64,000 bases of DNA from Microvirga arvi (GCF_016892765.1 NZ_JAFEMD010000027.1:1-64000); one strand, 5' to 3'; shown: positions 24,893-33,254, counted from the stretch's first letter. Numbers and translations are program-made. The notes: a model not told the origin generated them from the sequence alone.

Positions 24893-25723
24893 ATGAACCT
24901 TGAGATCGCCTTCATCGGCTACGGAGAAGTCGGGCAGCTCTTCTCGCGCCAGCTCGCTGCCCAACCTGGAGTGCGCGTAAACGCCTATGACGTTCTCTTC
25001 GACGATCCGATCCGAGGGCCGGCTTTGCGGCAGCGTGCTTCAGATGACGGGGTCCAGACCACCGGCAGCACGGCCGAAGCCTGTGAAGCGGCTGAGGTCG
25101 TCATCTCGGCTGTCACAGCGGATTCTGCGGTCGCAGCAGCCCAACAGGCTGCGCCTCATCTCAAACCACAGCAGACCTACATCGATCTCAATTCCATCTC
25201 TCCGGCCTCGAAACGGGACGTGGCCGATCAGGTCCTCAGAGCCGGTGCGTCCTTCATCGAATTTGCGGTCATGGCGCCTGTGAGCGGATTGGGAATTGAA
25301 GTTCCCATCCTGAGTGGCGGCGCGACATCGGAGACCATGTCAGCCCGGCTCAACAAGGTTGGCATGAAGATCACGCCCGTCAGCCTTGAGATCGGAACCG
25401 CCTCCGCCACGAAACTGTGCCGCAGCATCGTCATCAAAGGCATGGAGGCGCTCATGGTGGATTTCACCCTGGCCTCCGAAAAGGCTGGCGTCATGCCGGC
25501 CGTGATGGCAAGCCTGATAGCATCCTATCCCGGCATGGATTGGGAGAACGTCGCGAAGGTCATGGTCTCCCGCGTGAAGCAGCATGGTGTCCGTCGCGCA
25601 GCGGAGATGCGCGAGGCGAGCCTCATGATCACCGAGCTGGGCCTCGACGGCTCACTGGCCAACGCCATCGCCGGCAGGCATGAGAGTTTCGCCATGTCTT
25701 CTGGCAAGACCGACACGGAATGA
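24893..25723 (+). CDS. NAD(P)-dependent oxidoreductase, 6PGDH/3-HIBADH-like with DUF1932 domain
   Basis: This 276-residue enzyme has an N-terminal Rossmann fold (IAFIGYGEVGQLFSRQL, residues 4-20) and a helical C-terminal domain with the DUF1932 pattern CRSIVIKGMEALMVDFTLASEK near 180-200, including the lysine usual for hydroxyacid dehydrogenases. It follows galC by 36 bp and is probably in the same operon. LigC, the semialdehyde dehydrogenase of the protocatechuate-4,5 route, belongs to a different family, so this is not LigC. The substrate is unknown; a keto or hydroxy acid linked to the pathway is likely. Confidence 0.8.
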   Translation: MNLEIAFIGYGEVGQLFSRQLAAQPGVRVNAYDVLFDDPIRGPALRQRASDDGVQTTGSTAEACEAAEVVISAVTADSAVAAAQQAAPHLKPQQTYIDLNSISPASKRDVADQVLRAGASFIEFAVMAPVSGLGIEVPILSGGATSETMSARLNKVGMKITPVSLEIGTASATKLCRSIVIKGMEALMVDFTLASEKAGVMPAVMASLIASYPGMDWENVAKVMVSRVKQHGVRRAAEMREASLMITELGLDGSLANAIAGRHESFAMSSGKTDTE

Positions 25724-25783
25724 ACACGCTGGTGGGTGCTCGGCCCCCTCCCGAGGAGGCTGAGCACTGGCACAAGTGGTCAT

Positions 25784-26518
25784 TCAGGCTTCCGCAGGCG
25801 CTGCAGCATGCCTCGTCGCCCAGAGCGCAGCCTGTGTACGGTTGCAGGCGCCGACCTTCTTCAAGATGGCTTTGACATGAACCTTCACTGTCGACTCGGA
25901 CAGATTGAGTTTTCGTGCAATCACCTTGTTAGGGTCCCCGTCTTTGAGGCATTGCAGAATCTGCGCCTCTCGAACGGATAGCTTTCGACCTCCTGATTTG
26001 CAGCCTTCATGGCTCCTGAAATCCGCGATTGGCAGGAGCCCGCCATGGTCCTCCCTCTGTTCAGTGATGGACATGACGAAGGCGGACGGCAAGACAACCT
26101 CACCGAGCATCACCAGCTCAAGGGACTTGAGGAGGACCTCCCGACGGCAGTTGGAGAGACAAAATCCATGAACCCCGGACTCCCAAGCCGCAGTCACCGC
26201 ATCAGGCTCAAGATGGTCCGCCAGCATCACCAGTTTCGCGTCCGCATGCCGCGATTTCAGTTGGTCGACCAGCTCTAACGTCTGATCGATGCGATCCTGC
26301 TTCTCGATGATGAAGAGAACAGGCGTTCCTTCATCAATATCGGGCAGCATGGAAAGATCGTCGATTGTTTCGGGCCAGATAATGAAACTTCCACTGGCAA
26401 GAACTGTCTCCAAGCCAATGCGCAGCAACGGATTGCTGCAAATGGGAAAAACGATTGCTGAGACTTGTGCGTCGAGTTGGAGAGCTCGCCGGTTTTGAGT
26501 CAGACTGTGCAATGACAT
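25784..26518 (-). CDS. LuxR/NarL-type regulator with a degenerate receiver domain
   Basis: This 244-residue protein has a receiver-like N-terminal half (residues 15-135) and a LuxR-type helix-turn-helix (LSVREAQILQCLKDGDPNKVIARKLNLSE..., residues 175-235). The position of the phosphorylated aspartate at the end of strand 3 reads LFIIEKQD, with no aspartate in place. The conserved lysine near LSNCRR is also missing. It is therefore probably controlled by something other than phosphorylation. The ATG at 26518 is preferred over a TTG at 26533. It lies 56 bp after the DUF1236 gene and may be co-transcribed with it. Confidence 0.85.
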   Translation of the reverse strand: MSLHSLTQNRRALQLDAQVSAIVFPICSNPLLRIGLETVLASGSFIIWPETIDDLSMLPDIDEGTPVLFIIEKQDRIDQTLELVDQLKSRHADAKLVMLADHLEPDAVTAAWESGVHGFCLSNCRREVLLKSLELVMLGEVVLPSAFVMSITEQREDHGGLLPIADFRSHEGCKSGGRKLSVREAQILQCLKDGDPNKVIARKLNLSESTVKVHVKAILKKVGACNRTQAALWATRHAAAPAEA

Positions 26519-26574
26519 GAATGGACCCGCCAATTATTTTGAGCAGAGATTCGCCCTTGTCCAAGGGTTGGCCT

Positions 26575-26931
26575 CTAATGAACGACGTAGACAATCCTGC
26601 GAGATGCTGCATCCACTATGACTCGATGCTTATTCACTACGGCGTAGCGGTAGGTTTCATGCCTCGGAATCGGATACAGATCGATATCGTCGCGCAAAGT
26701 TTCTCCTATCGATACGTCCTGTTCGACTTTGCCCGGCACTGAGGCATCCTGCCGCGGATGGGATCTCGCAGACAAATCCGCAGGAATGCTGCTGACAGCA
26801 TCAAGAAGCGTATGGTGCTGAGGCGTCATCAGAAGCGCTCCAGCATGGTTGGTTGCGTCCGGCGCTGTGGTGGGTGTTGCGACAGTGCCCACGGAGAACA
26901 CAGCGAAAGCCAGATGATACGCGGCTCGCAT
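26575..26931 (-). CDS. DUF1236 domain protein, secreted
   Basis: This 118-residue protein has a probable signal peptide (AAYHLAFAVFSVGTVA, residues 3-18). Its C-terminal half shows the DUF1236 pattern YRYAVVNKHRVIVDAASRRIVYVV (split here as YRYAVVNKHRVIVDA and SRRIVYVV) near residues 93-117. The function of the domain is unknown; it is widespread in Bradyrhizobium, Methylobacterium and relatives. An ECF-type promoter lies 35-60 bp upstream. Confidence 0.85.
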   Translation of the reverse strand: MRAAYHLAFAVFSVGTVATPTTAPDATNHAGALLMTPQHHTLLDAVSSIPADLSARSHPRQDASVPGKVEQDVSIGETLRDDIDLYPIPRHETYRYAVVNKHRVIVDAASRRIVYVVH

Positions 26932-26965
26932 GCTTACCCTCTATCACTAGCCTGGTAAGATGGAG

Positions 26966-26991
26966 AACGGATCAGCGGAGATGTTTATTCC
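26966..26991 (-). promoter_or_regulatory. ECF-type promoter GGAAT-N17-CGTT upstream of the first DUF1236 gene
   Basis: GGAAT (26987-26991) and CGTT (26966-26969) on the minus strand are separated by exactly 17 bp. CGTT lies 35 bp upstream of the start codon. It matches the GGAAC-N16/17-CGTT class of alphaproteobacterial ECF promoters and recurs at three other units in this locus. Confidence 0.6.
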
Positions 26992-27047
26992 GCCTCTCTC
27001 TGAAAAAGTCTTGCTCCTCCCGGCTCTGGCATGGGCAGAGATGTGGA

Positions 27048-27797
27048 CTAGGGCATGAACTCAGCGAGAGCCCTGGCTTCCGCCTTCTCCTCCAGAGGCT
27101 GTCCGGCACCAAGATTCTGCAGATAGGAATCCATCAGATCGCCGCCTGAGCTTGGCGTATAATCTGCGCTTTTTGCAGGATTACTTACAGCGAAGGTCAC
27201 GTTCCATTCGTTTGCCCGGCAGGCAACTGCACCAGCGGAGCGGGAAGCAGATTTAAGCTCGAACTCACGGCACAGGGCTCCGTTCGCAAGCTGATAGGAC
27301 GAGATCACCCTGAATCGCCCCATGGGCAGTTCCAGGTCGCGCCCCGACTCAAGGCGGCTTAGCTCACGTCGGATGAGAGGATCCTCCAGCTGAGCTATCT
27401 GGCTTGCTTCCCGGTCTACTTGACGTCCGAAGAAATAACCTGTGGCAACTGCGATACCGGCAAGACATGCGGCCAATGCCATTCTCATGAGTGGGAATGA
27501 TCTGATTAATCGCGTCCTCCTCACCTCATGCAGATCAACTTTTCCTGCGCTATTAACGCCCTCATGAGCCTCGATCCGTGCGGATATGGCCGCCTGAAGC
27601 TCAATCGGGACCTTGGAAGAAAGACTGCTTTCAAAGGCAGACCGGCTCAGGCGGCGGCTCTGCTGAAAGTCGACGATCCTCCTTGCCACACTCGGATCCT
27701 GAGCCATGACTTGGGCGACTGCCGCGGCCACAGACTCATCGAGCTCTCCATCTGCGAAGGCCATCAGGATCTCGTCGGTCAGATGAAGCTCCGCCAT
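27048..27797 (-). CDS. Membrane anti-sigma factor
   Basis: This 249-residue protein has a cytoplasmic N-terminal part with a zinc-less anti-sigma pattern (LTDEILMAFADGELDESVAAAVAQVMAQD, residues 5-33), one membrane helix near 103-121 (MALAACLAGIAVATGYFFG) and a periplasmic domain of about 125 residues. It starts 34 bp downstream of the ECF sigma gene. The ATG at 27797 has GGGGAG upstream. It should hold the sigma factor at the membrane until a periplasmic signal or proteolysis releases it. The subtilisin encoded 1.5 kb away is a candidate protease, by inference. Confidence 0.85.
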   Translation of the reverse strand: MAELHLTDEILMAFADGELDESVAAAVAQVMAQDPSVARRIVDFQQSRRLSRSAFESSLSSKVPIELQAAISARIEAHEGVNSAGKVDLHEVRRTRLIRSFPLMRMALAACLAGIAVATGYFFGRQVDREASQIAQLEDPLIRRELSRLESGRDLELPMGRFRVISSYQLANGALCREFELKSASRSAGAVACRANEWNVTFAVSNPAKSADYTPSSGGDLMDSYLQNLGAGQPLEEKAEARALAEFMP

Positions 27798-27831
27798 CAC
27801 GCTGTACTCCCCTATCTCACTCACCCGGCGG

Positions 27832-28323
27832 TCAGGCCGCAGCTGTCAGTTCCACCAGTCTCTTGCGGGCTCTGGCCAAGCGGCTCATGACAGTCCCTAC
27901 GGGAATGTTCAAAACCTCCGCCGCCTCGCGGTAGGTGAGATCCTCGCCGCAGACCAGGGCAAGCACCTCCTTCTGCTCCTGGGGCAGGCTATCGATGGCC
28001 TGCTGAACTTCCGCCAGAACAAGCCTGCTCAGGATAGGTTCCTCGCCCGGATCTCCAATCAGCTGCGTCTGCAGTGCCACATCTTCCATTATGCCCTCGG
28101 TTTTCATTCGTCTGAGGTGATCGATCCAATGATTGCGGATAATGCGGAACATCCAAGCATCGAATCGCGTCCCCGGTGTCCAGCTGTTTGCATTGACAAG
28201 GGCGCGTTCGCAGGCCCCCTGAACGAGATCATCCGCAAGGGGTTGGGAGCGGCAAAGCACCAATGCAAAGCGCCTAAGCCTGGGCAGAAGCGCCACAAGT
28301 TCCCGTCCGATGGGTGTCGGCAT
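27832..28323 (-). CDS. ECF-subfamily RNA polymerase sigma factor
   Basis: This 163-residue sigma factor has region 2 (LVQGACERALVNANSW, then FDAWMFRIIRNHWIDHLR, residues 33-71) and region 4 (LPQEQKEVLALVCGEDLTYREAAEVLNIPVGTVMSRLARARK, residues 113-154). It is followed by its anti-sigma gene. Its own promoter has the GGAAT-N17-CGTT pattern shared with its neighbours, which fits autoregulation. It is not the PhyR/NepR-controlled EcfG type, as no nepR or phyR is nearby. Confidence 0.93.
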   Translation of the reverse strand: MPTPIGRELVALLPRLRRFALVLCRSQPLADDLVQGACERALVNANSWTPGTRFDAWMFRIIRNHWIDHLRRMKTEGIMEDVALQTQLIGDPGEEPILSRLVLAEVQQAIDSLPQEQKEVLALVCGEDLTYREAAEVLNIPVGTVMSRLARARKRLVELTAAA

Positions 28324-28352
28324 CCCTGCTCCGCGCGACCTGATAGAAGGAT

Positions 28353-28378
28353 AACGGAGAAGCTAGCTGTTTTATTCC
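28353..28378 (-). promoter_or_regulatory. ECF-type promoter GGAAT-N17-CGTT upstream of the sigma factor gene
   Basis: GGAAT (28374-28378) and CGTT (28353-28356) on the minus strand are separated by 17 bp. The -10 lies 30 bp upstream of the sigma start codon. The site is consistent with autoregulation. Confidence 0.6.
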
Positions 28379-28464
28379 AACCTCAAGAGGGAGCGTCACT
28401 ATCTAGAGAGGAAGCGGAGTGTTTAACCTGGCGGATCATTCTTCCGCTGAGGGCTCAGGCGCAC

Positions 28465-28490
28465 AAAAAAGGGCGGCCCGAGGGCCGCCC
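28465..28490 (-). terminator. Rho-independent terminator after the second DUF1236 gene
   Basis: A perfect 9-bp GC stem (GGGCGGCCC / GGGCCGCCC) with a very short loop is followed on the minus strand by six T residues. It lies 26 bp downstream of the DUF1236 stop codon and insulates that gene from the sigma operon. Confidence 0.9.
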
Positions 28491-28516
28491 TAGCTCAATG
28501 CCGAAGCCAGTGATCG

Positions 28517-28924
28517 TTAGCGGATGACCTGCACGATCTTCCGGCTGCTCGGCTCGACGAGCACAGGGGTGTTGTTGACAACAGTATAACGGTAGCCCTT
28601 CACTTTATATTCGGCCGGAACCTCATGATAGGTCACGCCGGACTCCGGCAGGACCGCACCTACACGCACCTCTTCCTTATAGGTGTAGGACGGAACCTTC
28701 TGGGTGGTCACATATGTCCGGAATTCTGGCTGCTGCTGATCGGCAATACCGCCCACGATGGCGCCCGTGACGCCGCCGACGGCAGCACCGACCGGACCGC
28801 CAACGATCGCGCCGCCGACAGCACCCGTGGCCGCACCTGCAGCAGCACCACCCGACTGCGCAAAGGCGGCGGCGGGGGCGAGTGCGGCAAGAACAACGCT
28901 GGTGAGAAGGATCTTCTTCGACAT
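28517..28924 (-). CDS. DUF1236 domain protein with glycine-zipper segment, secreted
   Basis: This 135-residue protein begins at the ATG at 28924, with AGGAG upstream. A signal peptide (MSKKILLTSVVLAALAPAAAFAQ, shown here only as residues 1-23) is followed by a glycine/alanine zipper of repeated GGAxxG units (residues 25-60). The C-terminal DUF1236 part has YEVPAEYKVKGY-like and YRYTVVNNTPVLVEP segments. Glycine zippers commonly insert in or coat membranes. It has its own ECF-type promoter and its own terminator. Confidence 0.88.
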   Translation of the reverse strand: MSKKILLTSVVLAALAPAAAFAQSGGAAAGAATGAVGGAIVGGPVGAAVGGVTGAIVGGIADQQQPEFRTYVTTQKVPSYTYKEEVRVGAVLPESGVTYHEVPAEYKVKGYRYTVVNNTPVLVEPSSRKIVQVIR

Positions 28925-28971
28925 GATCTGGCTCCTGAATGAATCTTCGGGCTTTTCACCCGGCATCCAAC

Positions 28972-28997
28972 AACGCACCATCCTCGAAGTAGTTTCC
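28972..28997 (-). promoter_or_regulatory. ECF-type promoter GGAAA-N17-CGTT upstream of the second DUF1236 gene
   Basis: GGAAA (28993-28997) and CGTT (28972-28975) on the minus strand are 17 bp apart. The -10 lies 48 bp upstream of the start codon at 28924. It matches the other three sites in the locus. Confidence 0.58.
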
Positions 28998-29251
28998 AAG
29001 CAACGACAGAATACATTTCAAGCCAAGATCAGCTTCGATGATTCTGAATGGAACATGAACACCACTGACACAGAATATTCATTTAGCAACGATCCCTTGC
29101 AGATTTCTCCAAAGGCCGAAAACAACACGATCACAGCGACGTCGAACGAAAAAGACAGGGCCTTAGCAAAGTACATATTAGAGGTTGCCATTTTTTGAGC
29201 GCTCTTGCATTGCGATCATCTCCAAAAGACAATGAAATTTTCCAATCGTCT

Positions 29252-29278
29252 GGAAACAAAGATACTGTCTGGGTCGTT
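29252..29278 (+). promoter_or_regulatory. ECF-type promoter GGAAAC-N17-CGTT upstream of the subtilisin gene
   Basis: GGAAAC (29252-29257) and CGTT (29275-29278) on the plus strand lie 80 bp before the protease start. The spacing is one base longer than in the other three sites when counted from GGAAA. The rest of the gap between 28998 and 29357 is AT-rich and shows no gene. Confidence 0.5.
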
Positions 29279-29357
29279 ATCGTGCTTTGAGTGCGCTTTC
29301 CTTAAAGCTTGATGCAGGGACGTTGCGACCCGATGAGGTGCAACGGCAAGTCGGTAC

Positions 29358-31211
29358 ATGAAATCAAAACGACGCTCCCTCCTCATTGTCGCCTCATGCC
29401 TCGCCATCACCTGTCCGGCCAAGGTTCAAGTTGAGATCGGGCCTGGTCTAAGCTTGACACTCAAAGAATCTCAAGCTGCCGCCGAGCCGGGCGGCAATGG
29501 CAATGGCAATGGAAGCGATGGCAACAACGGCAATAGCGGCGGGAAAGGTAACAACGGCTCCCAAGCGAGCTCTAGCGGCAACGCCTCGGCCAACGGCCAT
29601 GGGGCGTCGAATGCAGATTCAGGCCAAGGCAGATCGTCTGGGCAGGGCAATCCTTCAGATGTGGGAGGAGCACAGGGCAAGGGACATTCGGCGAGCGAAG
29701 GAAGCCAGGGAAAATCTTCGAGCCAGGGCACAGGAGACGCACCGGATAAAAGCCGAGGCTCCCAATCCACACAACTTCCAGGATTGTCCGCCATCCTTGG
29801 CACCATCACCAACAGCATGCGTCCCGTCGCGACGGCTCCCGTCAGCATTCTCGAGAGAGCCATAGCTCCCAGGAGCAGCCTGAAATCCAAGTCCACAGCC
29901 AGATCTGCTCCATCAACGCGGTCGAAGGAGAGTACCTCCCGCCAAGCCGCTCAACGGAGCAAAGCCAATGCGAGCGGCAAGAACGCCGCCGGAACCCCCG
30001 CGAAGACGCCTGAAACGACCCTCAGCTCACCCCCTCCCGTTCAAACGAAGGGCGCGTCTGAGGATCCAACCCTGGTCAAGCCCAAGCAAGCGGCTCGTTC
30101 GATCGTAGCGACCGGCCTCAGTTCTAACGGCCTTGCCAGTCTGACGAGGAAGGGTTTCCAGACTCAGATGCAGACAAAGGGCTCTCTTGCGAGCGTCGTA
30201 CGGCTCCTGCCTCCCCGTGGAATGTCTCTCGCCCAGGCTCAACGGGCCGTTCGCTTGGCTGATGCAGAGGCCGCTGCCGATTTCGACCATTTCTATTATA
30301 CGGATGAAGGATCGAGCTGCCTCGGAGCCACTTGCGAAGCCGCTTCCCTCATTGGCTGGAACCTGCCGACTGTGTCTCAATGCGGGCCGGTGCCCACGAT
30401 CGGGCTCATTGATACGGGCATCGACCGTGAGCATGAGGCTCTGCAAGGGCAATCGATCGAGATCGTGTCCGGCCTTCAGCTCAACGGCACGCCGTCGCAG
30501 CGGGATCATGGCACGGCAATCGCGGCTCTCCTCGTCGGCCGAAACAAAAGCAATAACCAGGGGCTCCTGCCCGAAGCGCACCTCCTGGCAGTGGATGCCT
30601 TCTATCGCGACAACGGAACAGCGGATCGAACGGATGTAACGACGCTGGTCATGGCTCTGGAGGCTTTGGCGGACAGGAATGTGCGGGTCGTGAACATGAG
30701 CCTGTCCGGCCCACCCAACGAAGTGCTTAAGAGAGCCATTGCATCCGCCCAGGCGAAAGGCATGGTCATTGTGGCAGCCGCCGGGAACAACGGAGCTGGC
30801 GCCGGGCCATCCTATCCTGCAGCCTACCCCAGAGTAATCGCCGTCACAGCCGTGGACCGGAATCTGGATGTGTATCGCCGCGCGACGCAGGGCGACTATA
30901 TCGATCTTGCTGCACCCGGAGTCGACATTCAGGTCGCTGCACCGGGCGGTGGCTACGCAACGAGGAGCGGCACCTCATACGCCGTACCCTTCATCTCGGC
31001 CGCTGCCGCAGTCTTGCGCGCCTCCGACCGCACATTGGACCTTGCGGCCCTTCAGGTGGCACTGGAAAACCGCACACTCGACCTTGGGCAACCAGGCCGC
31101 GACAAGACCTATGGGTATGGGCTTCTGCAAGCAAAAAACCTATGCCTCCCTCAGCAGAATGAGTTGCCTGTCGCACAATCTGGTATCGGACCTGGCGCTC
31201 CAACTCCTTGA
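29358..31211 (+). CDS. Secreted subtilisin-family (S8) serine protease with Gly/Asn/Ser-rich linker
   Basis: This 617-residue protein starts with a signal peptide (RRSLLIVASCLAITCPA, residues 4-20). Residues 45-135 are low-complexity and rich in Gly, Asn, Ser and Gln. A basic Ser/Lys/Thr-rich stretch follows to about 240. The catalytic domain covers about 340-595, with Asp352 in GLIDTGID, His384 in RDHGTAIA, oxyanion Asn477 in AAGNNG and Ser540 in SGTSYAVPF. Paired cysteines near 320-345 suggest an oxidising, extracytoplasmic location. It is divergent from the sigma/anti-sigma/DUF1236 genes and shares their promoter type. Release of the sigma factor by cleavage of the anti-sigma is one possible role. 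Confidence 0.92.
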   Translation: MKSKRRSLLIVASCLAITCPAKVQVEIGPGLSLTLKESQAAAEPGGNGNGNGSDGNNGNSGGKGNNGSQASSSGNASANGHGASNADSGQGRSSGQGNPSDVGGAQGKGHSASEGSQGKSSSQGTGDAPDKSRGSQSTQLPGLSAILGTITNSMRPVATAPVSILERAIAPRSSLKSKSTARSAPSTRSKESTSRQAAQRSKANASGKNAAGTPAKTPETTLSSPPPVQTKGASEDPTLVKPKQAARSIVATGLSSNGLASLTRKGFQTQMQTKGSLASVVRLLPPRGMSLAQAQRAVRLADAEAAADFDHFYYTDEGSSCLGATCEAASLIGWNLPTVSQCGPVPTIGLIDTGIDREHEALQGQSIEIVSGLQLNGTPSQRDHGTAIAALLVGRNKSNNQGLLPEAHLLAVDAFYRDNGTADRTDVTTLVMALEALADRNVRVVNMSLSGPPNEVLKRAIASAQAKGMVIVAAAGNNGAGAGPSYPAAYPRVIAVTAVDRNLDVYRRATQGDYIDLAAPGVDIQVAAPGGGYATRSGTSYAVPFISAAAAVLRASDRTLDLAALQVALENRTLDLGQPGRDKTYGYGLLQAKNLCLPQQNELPVAQSGIGPGAPTP

Positions 31212-31269
31212 CAAACAGGGCTTCAAGGCGGACCGCAGTGATGACTTATGCATCGCCGCTTGAGGGATC

Positions 31270-32751
31270 TCAGAGCGCTCCCTTCAAGTAGCGCTGGAGG
31301 GTTGCGCGGGTACCTTCGCGCCACAGGCTGTTCAGCGCCATCTCGAACCGGGAGCGGAAAAGCGGGCTCTCGGCAACATCCCCGAAGATATCTCGCAAGG
31401 CCAAGAAGGCAGCCGGATCGTCCTTCGCCGCCAACGCGGCAGGCTTCAGGCGACCGGCGTTCGGATCATCGAGGGTGAAGGGCTCGCGCGCTTCGGTCAG
31501 GCCCGCGCAGTATCTGCACCACAATGCTGAGACCAAGGCTAATCCCGTCACATCTGCGTCTGCCTTCAGGCGATCGCGTGTCGAGGGCAGAATGAATTTG
31601 GGCTGACGGTTGGAACCGTCCTTAGCCAGACGGGGAATCGTATCCCCGACACCCGGATTGGCGAATCGTTGGGCGATCAGTTGGTAATAACCCTGCAGAT
31701 CGACACCCGGCACCGACGGAACACAGGGGATGATCTCCTCCCTCTCCAGCTTGTCGAGGAAGCCACGCATCTGCGGATCGACCATGGCCTCGTGCACGAA
31801 ATGGATGCCCAGGAGCCCAGCCGGATAAGCAATGGCAGCATGACCTCCATTGAGGATGCGCAGCTTCATCAGCTCAAATGCCGCTACATGAGGCGTGAAG
31901 GTGACGCCCACCTCCTCCAGAGCCGGCCGACCGGACGGGAAGTTGTCTTCCAGCACCCACTGGCGGAACGGCTCGCAGAAGACCGGCCAGTTGTCCTGGA
32001 TACCGAAGCGCTCGGCTAGGGTGGCGCGCTCCCGATCCGTGGTTGCCGGCGTGATGCGGTCGACCATGCTATTGGGGAAGGCCACCTGCTCGCGCACATA
32101 TTCTGCCAAAGCGGAATCGACGAGATCGGCTAGCCCCGCCACGGCCTCTCTGGCGACCTGCCCGTTGTGGGGGATGTTGTCGCATGACATGATCGTGAAG
32201 GGAGCAAGCCCCTGATCGCGGCGGCGCCTGAGAGCGGCTAGAAGTACGCCGAATACCCCTTTAGGCGCCTCCAGGCGCGCAGCATCGTGCACAATCTCCG
32301 GGTGCTCGGGATTGAAGACTCCTGTTGCCGGATCGATGCAATAGCCCCCTTCCGTGATGGTCAGAGACACGATCCTCAAGCCAGGATCGTCAAGGGCTTC
32401 CACAATGGCGCGTCCGTCCTCACCGACCGGAACGAAGCCTGTCATGACGCCGGTCACCCGGGCCACATCGGCGCCGGGCTCGAGCTCCACCACGGTGGTG
32501 AGCCAGTCCTGAGGCTCCAGCGCCTGTCGCATAGCCTTATCGCCGAAGCGGATGCCTGCGCCGATCAAGGCCCAATCATAGTCTTTGCCGGTATTGAACA
32601 GGTCGTCCAGGTACACCGCCTGATGCGACCGATGGAAGTTGCCGACGCCGATGTGCAGGATACCAGCGCGAAGCTCTGCGCGAGCGTAACTTGGCCGGGA
32701 GACGTCACGCGGCAGGTTCACCATGTTGGCGAGATTCAAGCTCTGGATCAT
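31270..32751 (-). CDS. Mannitol 2-dehydrogenase/fructuronate reductase-family oxidoreductase
   Basis: This cytoplasmic NAD-dependent polyol or hexuronate dehydrogenase has 493 residues from the ATG at 32751, the length of bacterial mannitol 2-dehydrogenases. The N-terminal Rossmann motif is LHIGVGNFHRSHQAVYLDD near residues 29-47. The family active-site segment is MVDRITP near 185-191, and the catalytic lysine region is KLRILNGGHAA near 295-305. Frames extending upstream to 32910 lack a ribosome site and family similarity. It is convergent with the protease gene and stands alone. Mannitol, arabinitol, sorbitol and fructuronate are all possible substrates. Confidence 0.88.
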   Translation of the reverse strand: MIQSLNLANMVNLPRDVSRPSYARAELRAGILHIGVGNFHRSHQAVYLDDLFNTGKDYDWALIGAGIRFGDKAMRQALEPQDWLTTVVELEPGADVARVTGVMTGFVPVGEDGRAIVEALDDPGLRIVSLTITEGGYCIDPATGVFNPEHPEIVHDAARLEAPKGVFGVLLAALRRRRDQGLAPFTIMSCDNIPHNGQVAREAVAGLADLVDSALAEYVREQVAFPNSMVDRITPATTDRERATLAERFGIQDNWPVFCEPFRQWVLEDNFPSGRPALEEVGVTFTPHVAAFELMKLRILNGGHAAIAYPAGLLGIHFVHEAMVDPQMRGFLDKLEREEIIPCVPSVPGVDLQGYYQLIAQRFANPGVGDTIPRLAKDGSNRQPKFILPSTRDRLKADADVTGLALVSALWCRYCAGLTEAREPFTLDDPNAGRLKPAALAAKDDPAAFLALRDIFGDVAESPLFRSRFEMALNSLWREGTRATLQRYLKGAL

Positions 32752-33254
32752 GGCAAACAGGCCCAAGGAGGTGGGAATGACGGATGATGCGTCGAGTGCT
32801 TCATTTTCATCCATCATGCCAGCAGCGACTGTAACAATGTCAACAATTTTATTGGAGCGCCTCCGCATGGATTCCTTCACTTGGAACAGAACCCGAGCGA
32901 TGGAATCCATAGGAAACTCTGAATCATGATCCGGATAGATCCGATGCAGCCACGGTTAGAAGGTCAGTTTCATCAGAGATGTCGATAGCTCACGGAGGCA
33001 TATATCCTTATCCTCTTGGCGTAGTCCTTGACAGCAGTTTTCAAACATCGACCATAGATCTTGGATCGTTTAGGATGACAGATGGAGCGCAAGCCCAAAG
33101 CTTGCGGCAGAAGACTTGTGTTGACTAAAGGCGAGCTCCCGGTCCGCTAAGCATGTCGTGCGATGGCTCAGCCCCCTTTGATGCAACACTGCTACTGATG
33201 CTCGACGGTTAGCGCTCCAAAGACTTTGGAAAGCCATGTGGCGGGAGGCTCGCC
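32752..33254. other. Intergenic region, no recognised feature
   Basis: About 500 bp separate the mannitol dehydrogenase gene from the divergent binding-protein gene. The first 160 bp are an open extension of the dehydrogenase frame without supported starts. I see no convincing gene or repeat; the promoter of the signalling operon should lie near 33100-33230. Confidence 0.5.

Noticed and set aside
24893-25723. The oxidoreductase after galC as LigC (semialdehyde dehydrogenase)
   Set aside because: LigC belongs to the Gfo/Idh/MocA family. This protein has the 6PGDH-like fold with a DUF1932 domain.
27832-28323. The sigma factor as EcfG of the general stress response
   Set aside because: No nepR or phyR gene is adjacent, and the partner is a membrane anti-sigma factor. 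The promoter similarity to EcfG sites is noted but not enough.
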